Below, piece by piece: positions 6,246 to 7,127 of a DNA stretch of 7,127 nt. How positions within the stretch are numbered: position 1 is the first letter of the stretch; each line of letters opens with the position of its first letter. The stretch comes from Pseudomonadota bacterium. Its GTDB lineage: Bacteria; Pseudomonadota; Gammaproteobacteria; SZUA-229. The notes below the pieces were generated by a model, which was not told the origin of the DNA, did no database searches, and saw only the letters and a list, made by a program, of their open reading frames with translations. Position numbers and translations under genes: made by a program. Location: assembly GCA_015222965.1 (NCBI GenBank), contig JADFWF010000215.1:1-7127 (forward strand). The letters run 5' to 3'.

Positions 6246-7067
6246 TTAGCCGTATCGGCCAGTAATATAATCTTCAGTCTGTTTTTTCGTCGGGTTGGTA
6301 AAAATTTCAGTGGTTTTGCCAAACTCGATCATCTCGCCCAGGTACATAAATGCGGTTTCATCGGAAACACGGGCTGCCTGCTGCATATTGTGCGTAACGA
6401 TAAGAATAGTGTACTGCGATTTTAACTCGTGTATAAGCTCTTCAATTTTTAGCGTCGATATAGGATCAAGTGCTGAAGCAGGTTCGTCCAGCAATAATAT
6501 CTCCGGTTCGATAGCGATAGCACGTGCGATCACAAGACGTTGCTGCTGGCCACCGGACAATCCCAGTCCGCTTTCATCCAGACGGTCTTTGACTTCATCC
6601 CACAGCGCAGAACCTTTGAGCGCCCATTCCACTTTTTCTTCCAGCAGACGACGTTTGTTGATGCCTTGCAGGCGCAAACCGTAAGCCACATTTTCAAATA
6701 TGCTCATGGGAAAGGGATTGGGTTTTTGAAATACCATGCCAACACGTTGCCGCAGTGCCGTTACATCGATGTCAGACGCGTAGATGTTTTTTCCATCAAG
6801 TATGATCTCGCCTTCGACGCGTACACTATCAACAAGATCATTCATCCGGTTGAAACAGCGAAGCAGGGTTGATTTACCGCAGCCGCTGGGACCGATGAAC
6901 GCTGTCACACGATTTCTTTTTAATTGAAAACTGACGTCAGTTAATGCCTGCGTGTCACCGTAAAATAAATTCAGCTTTTGCACGTCCATACATACTTTGC
7001 CTGTTCCCGTATTAGCAGAAGCAGTGAGCAAAGCGGGATCAATTTTTGTCGCTATAGATTCAGTCAT
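6246..7067 (-). CDS. pstB: Phosphate ABC transporter ATP-binding protein PstB
   Basis: This is the ATPase subunit of the PstSCAB phosphate importer, acting as a dimer on the cytoplasmic face of PstC/PstA. Numbering from the chosen start (273 residues), the motifs are Walker [10 protein letters not shown] (59-67), the Q-loop Gln114 in [10 protein letters not shown] (a PstB hallmark), the signature LSGGQQQR (170-177), Walker B ILLLDE (190-195) and the switch His226. The C-terminal [16 protein letters not shown] ending is typical of PstB. Two in-frame ATGs compete. The one at 7073 has GGA directly against it, too close to serve. The one at 7067 has that GGA six bases upstream and is preferred. 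The difference is only two residues. phoU follows after 31 nt. The permease genes pstC and pstA are not in view and probably lie just beyond the right edge. Confidence 0.96.
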   Translation of the reverse strand: MTESIATKIDPALLTASANTGTGKVCMDVQKLNLFYGDTQALTDVSFQLKRNRVTAFIGPSGCGKSTLLRCFNRMNDLVDSVRVEGEIILDGKNIYASDIDVTALRQRVGMVFQKPNPFPMSIFENVAYGLRLQGINKRRLLEEKVEWALKGSALWDEVKDRLDESGLGLSGGQQQRLVIARAIAIEPEILLLDEPASALDPISTLKIEELIHELKSQYTILIVTHNMQQAARVSDETAFMYLGEMIEFGKTTEIFTNPTKKQTEDYITGRYG

Positions 7068-7079
7068 GTTCATTCCGGT

Positions 7080-7127
7080 TTATCTATCCACATCAGTTGT
7101 CACGTTAGTTGTTTTATGGGTAATCAT
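7080..7127 (-). CDS. Possible C-terminal tail of an upstream gene (partial)
   Basis: One minus-strand frame is open from the window edge to a TAA at 7080-7082, giving the tail ITHKTTNVTTDVDR. The other two frames contain stops here. The stop is 12 nt before the preferred pstB start, a typical operon gap, and pstA usually precedes pstB. The tail is polar and does not look like a membrane helix, so identity with PstA is only positional. A leader region without a gene is the alternative. Confidence 0.3.
   Translation of the reverse strand: MITHKTTNVTTDVDR

Noticed and set aside
6295..6872. Plus-strand frames of 129 and 110 codons opposite pstB
   Set aside because: They lie wholly inside pstB, which has all its ABC motifs, and are ordinary antisense shadows.
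7068..7127. Pho box before pstB
   Set aside because: GTGACAA and nearby bases do not give two CTGTCAT-like repeats at 11-bp spacing.

Overview
The window reads as chromosomal DNA of a sulfur-oxidising gammaproteobacterium. This rests on two things. One is an ATP sulfurylase of the homodimeric Sat type used in dissimilatory sulfur oxidation, paired with a secreted Gly/Asn/Tyr-rich protein resembling sulfur globule proteins. The other is a phosphate-response block of proteobacterial type (PstB, PhoU, PhoB, PhoR, PstS). No species can be named from this sequence alone.

Layout, left to right. Positions 1-330 hold no credible gene. They contain a 110-bp nested inverted repeat built on a CCACAGAGGCACAGAG-type sequence and the terminator of sat. 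sat lies on the minus strand (331-1524). A 375-bp divergent regulatory region (1525-1899) separates it from the sulfur-globule-like gene on the plus strand (1900-2322). That region carries two perfect FNR/CRP-family palindromes whose centres are 51 bp apart. The downstream one sits at class II activator distance from a TATTAT -10 element. A perfect 28-bp palindromic terminator (2351-2378) separates the plus-strand gene from the convergent phosphate block.

The phosphate block is entirely on the minus strand and is transcribed from right to left: a possible gene tail at the window edge, then pstB, phoU, phoB, phoR, and finally pstS. pstB through phoR are tightly packed (31-nt and 24-nt gaps, then a 1-nt stop/start overlap), so they are probably one transcript. 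pstS follows a 133-nt gap that holds four PhoB-type repeats at 11-bp pitch, so it has its own phosphate-starvation promoter.

Working together: PstS captures periplasmic phosphate, PstB powers its import, PhoU relays transporter status to the sensor kinase PhoR, and PhoR controls PhoB, which should bind upstream of pstS. In the sulfur part, Sat would release ATP and sulfate from APS in the last step of sulfite oxidation, and the secreted protein would coat periplasmic sulfur deposits. The FNR-like sites suggest that the globule-like gene, and perhaps sat, responds to oxygen or nitrogen-oxide status. All regulatory and physiological roles are inferred from sequence.
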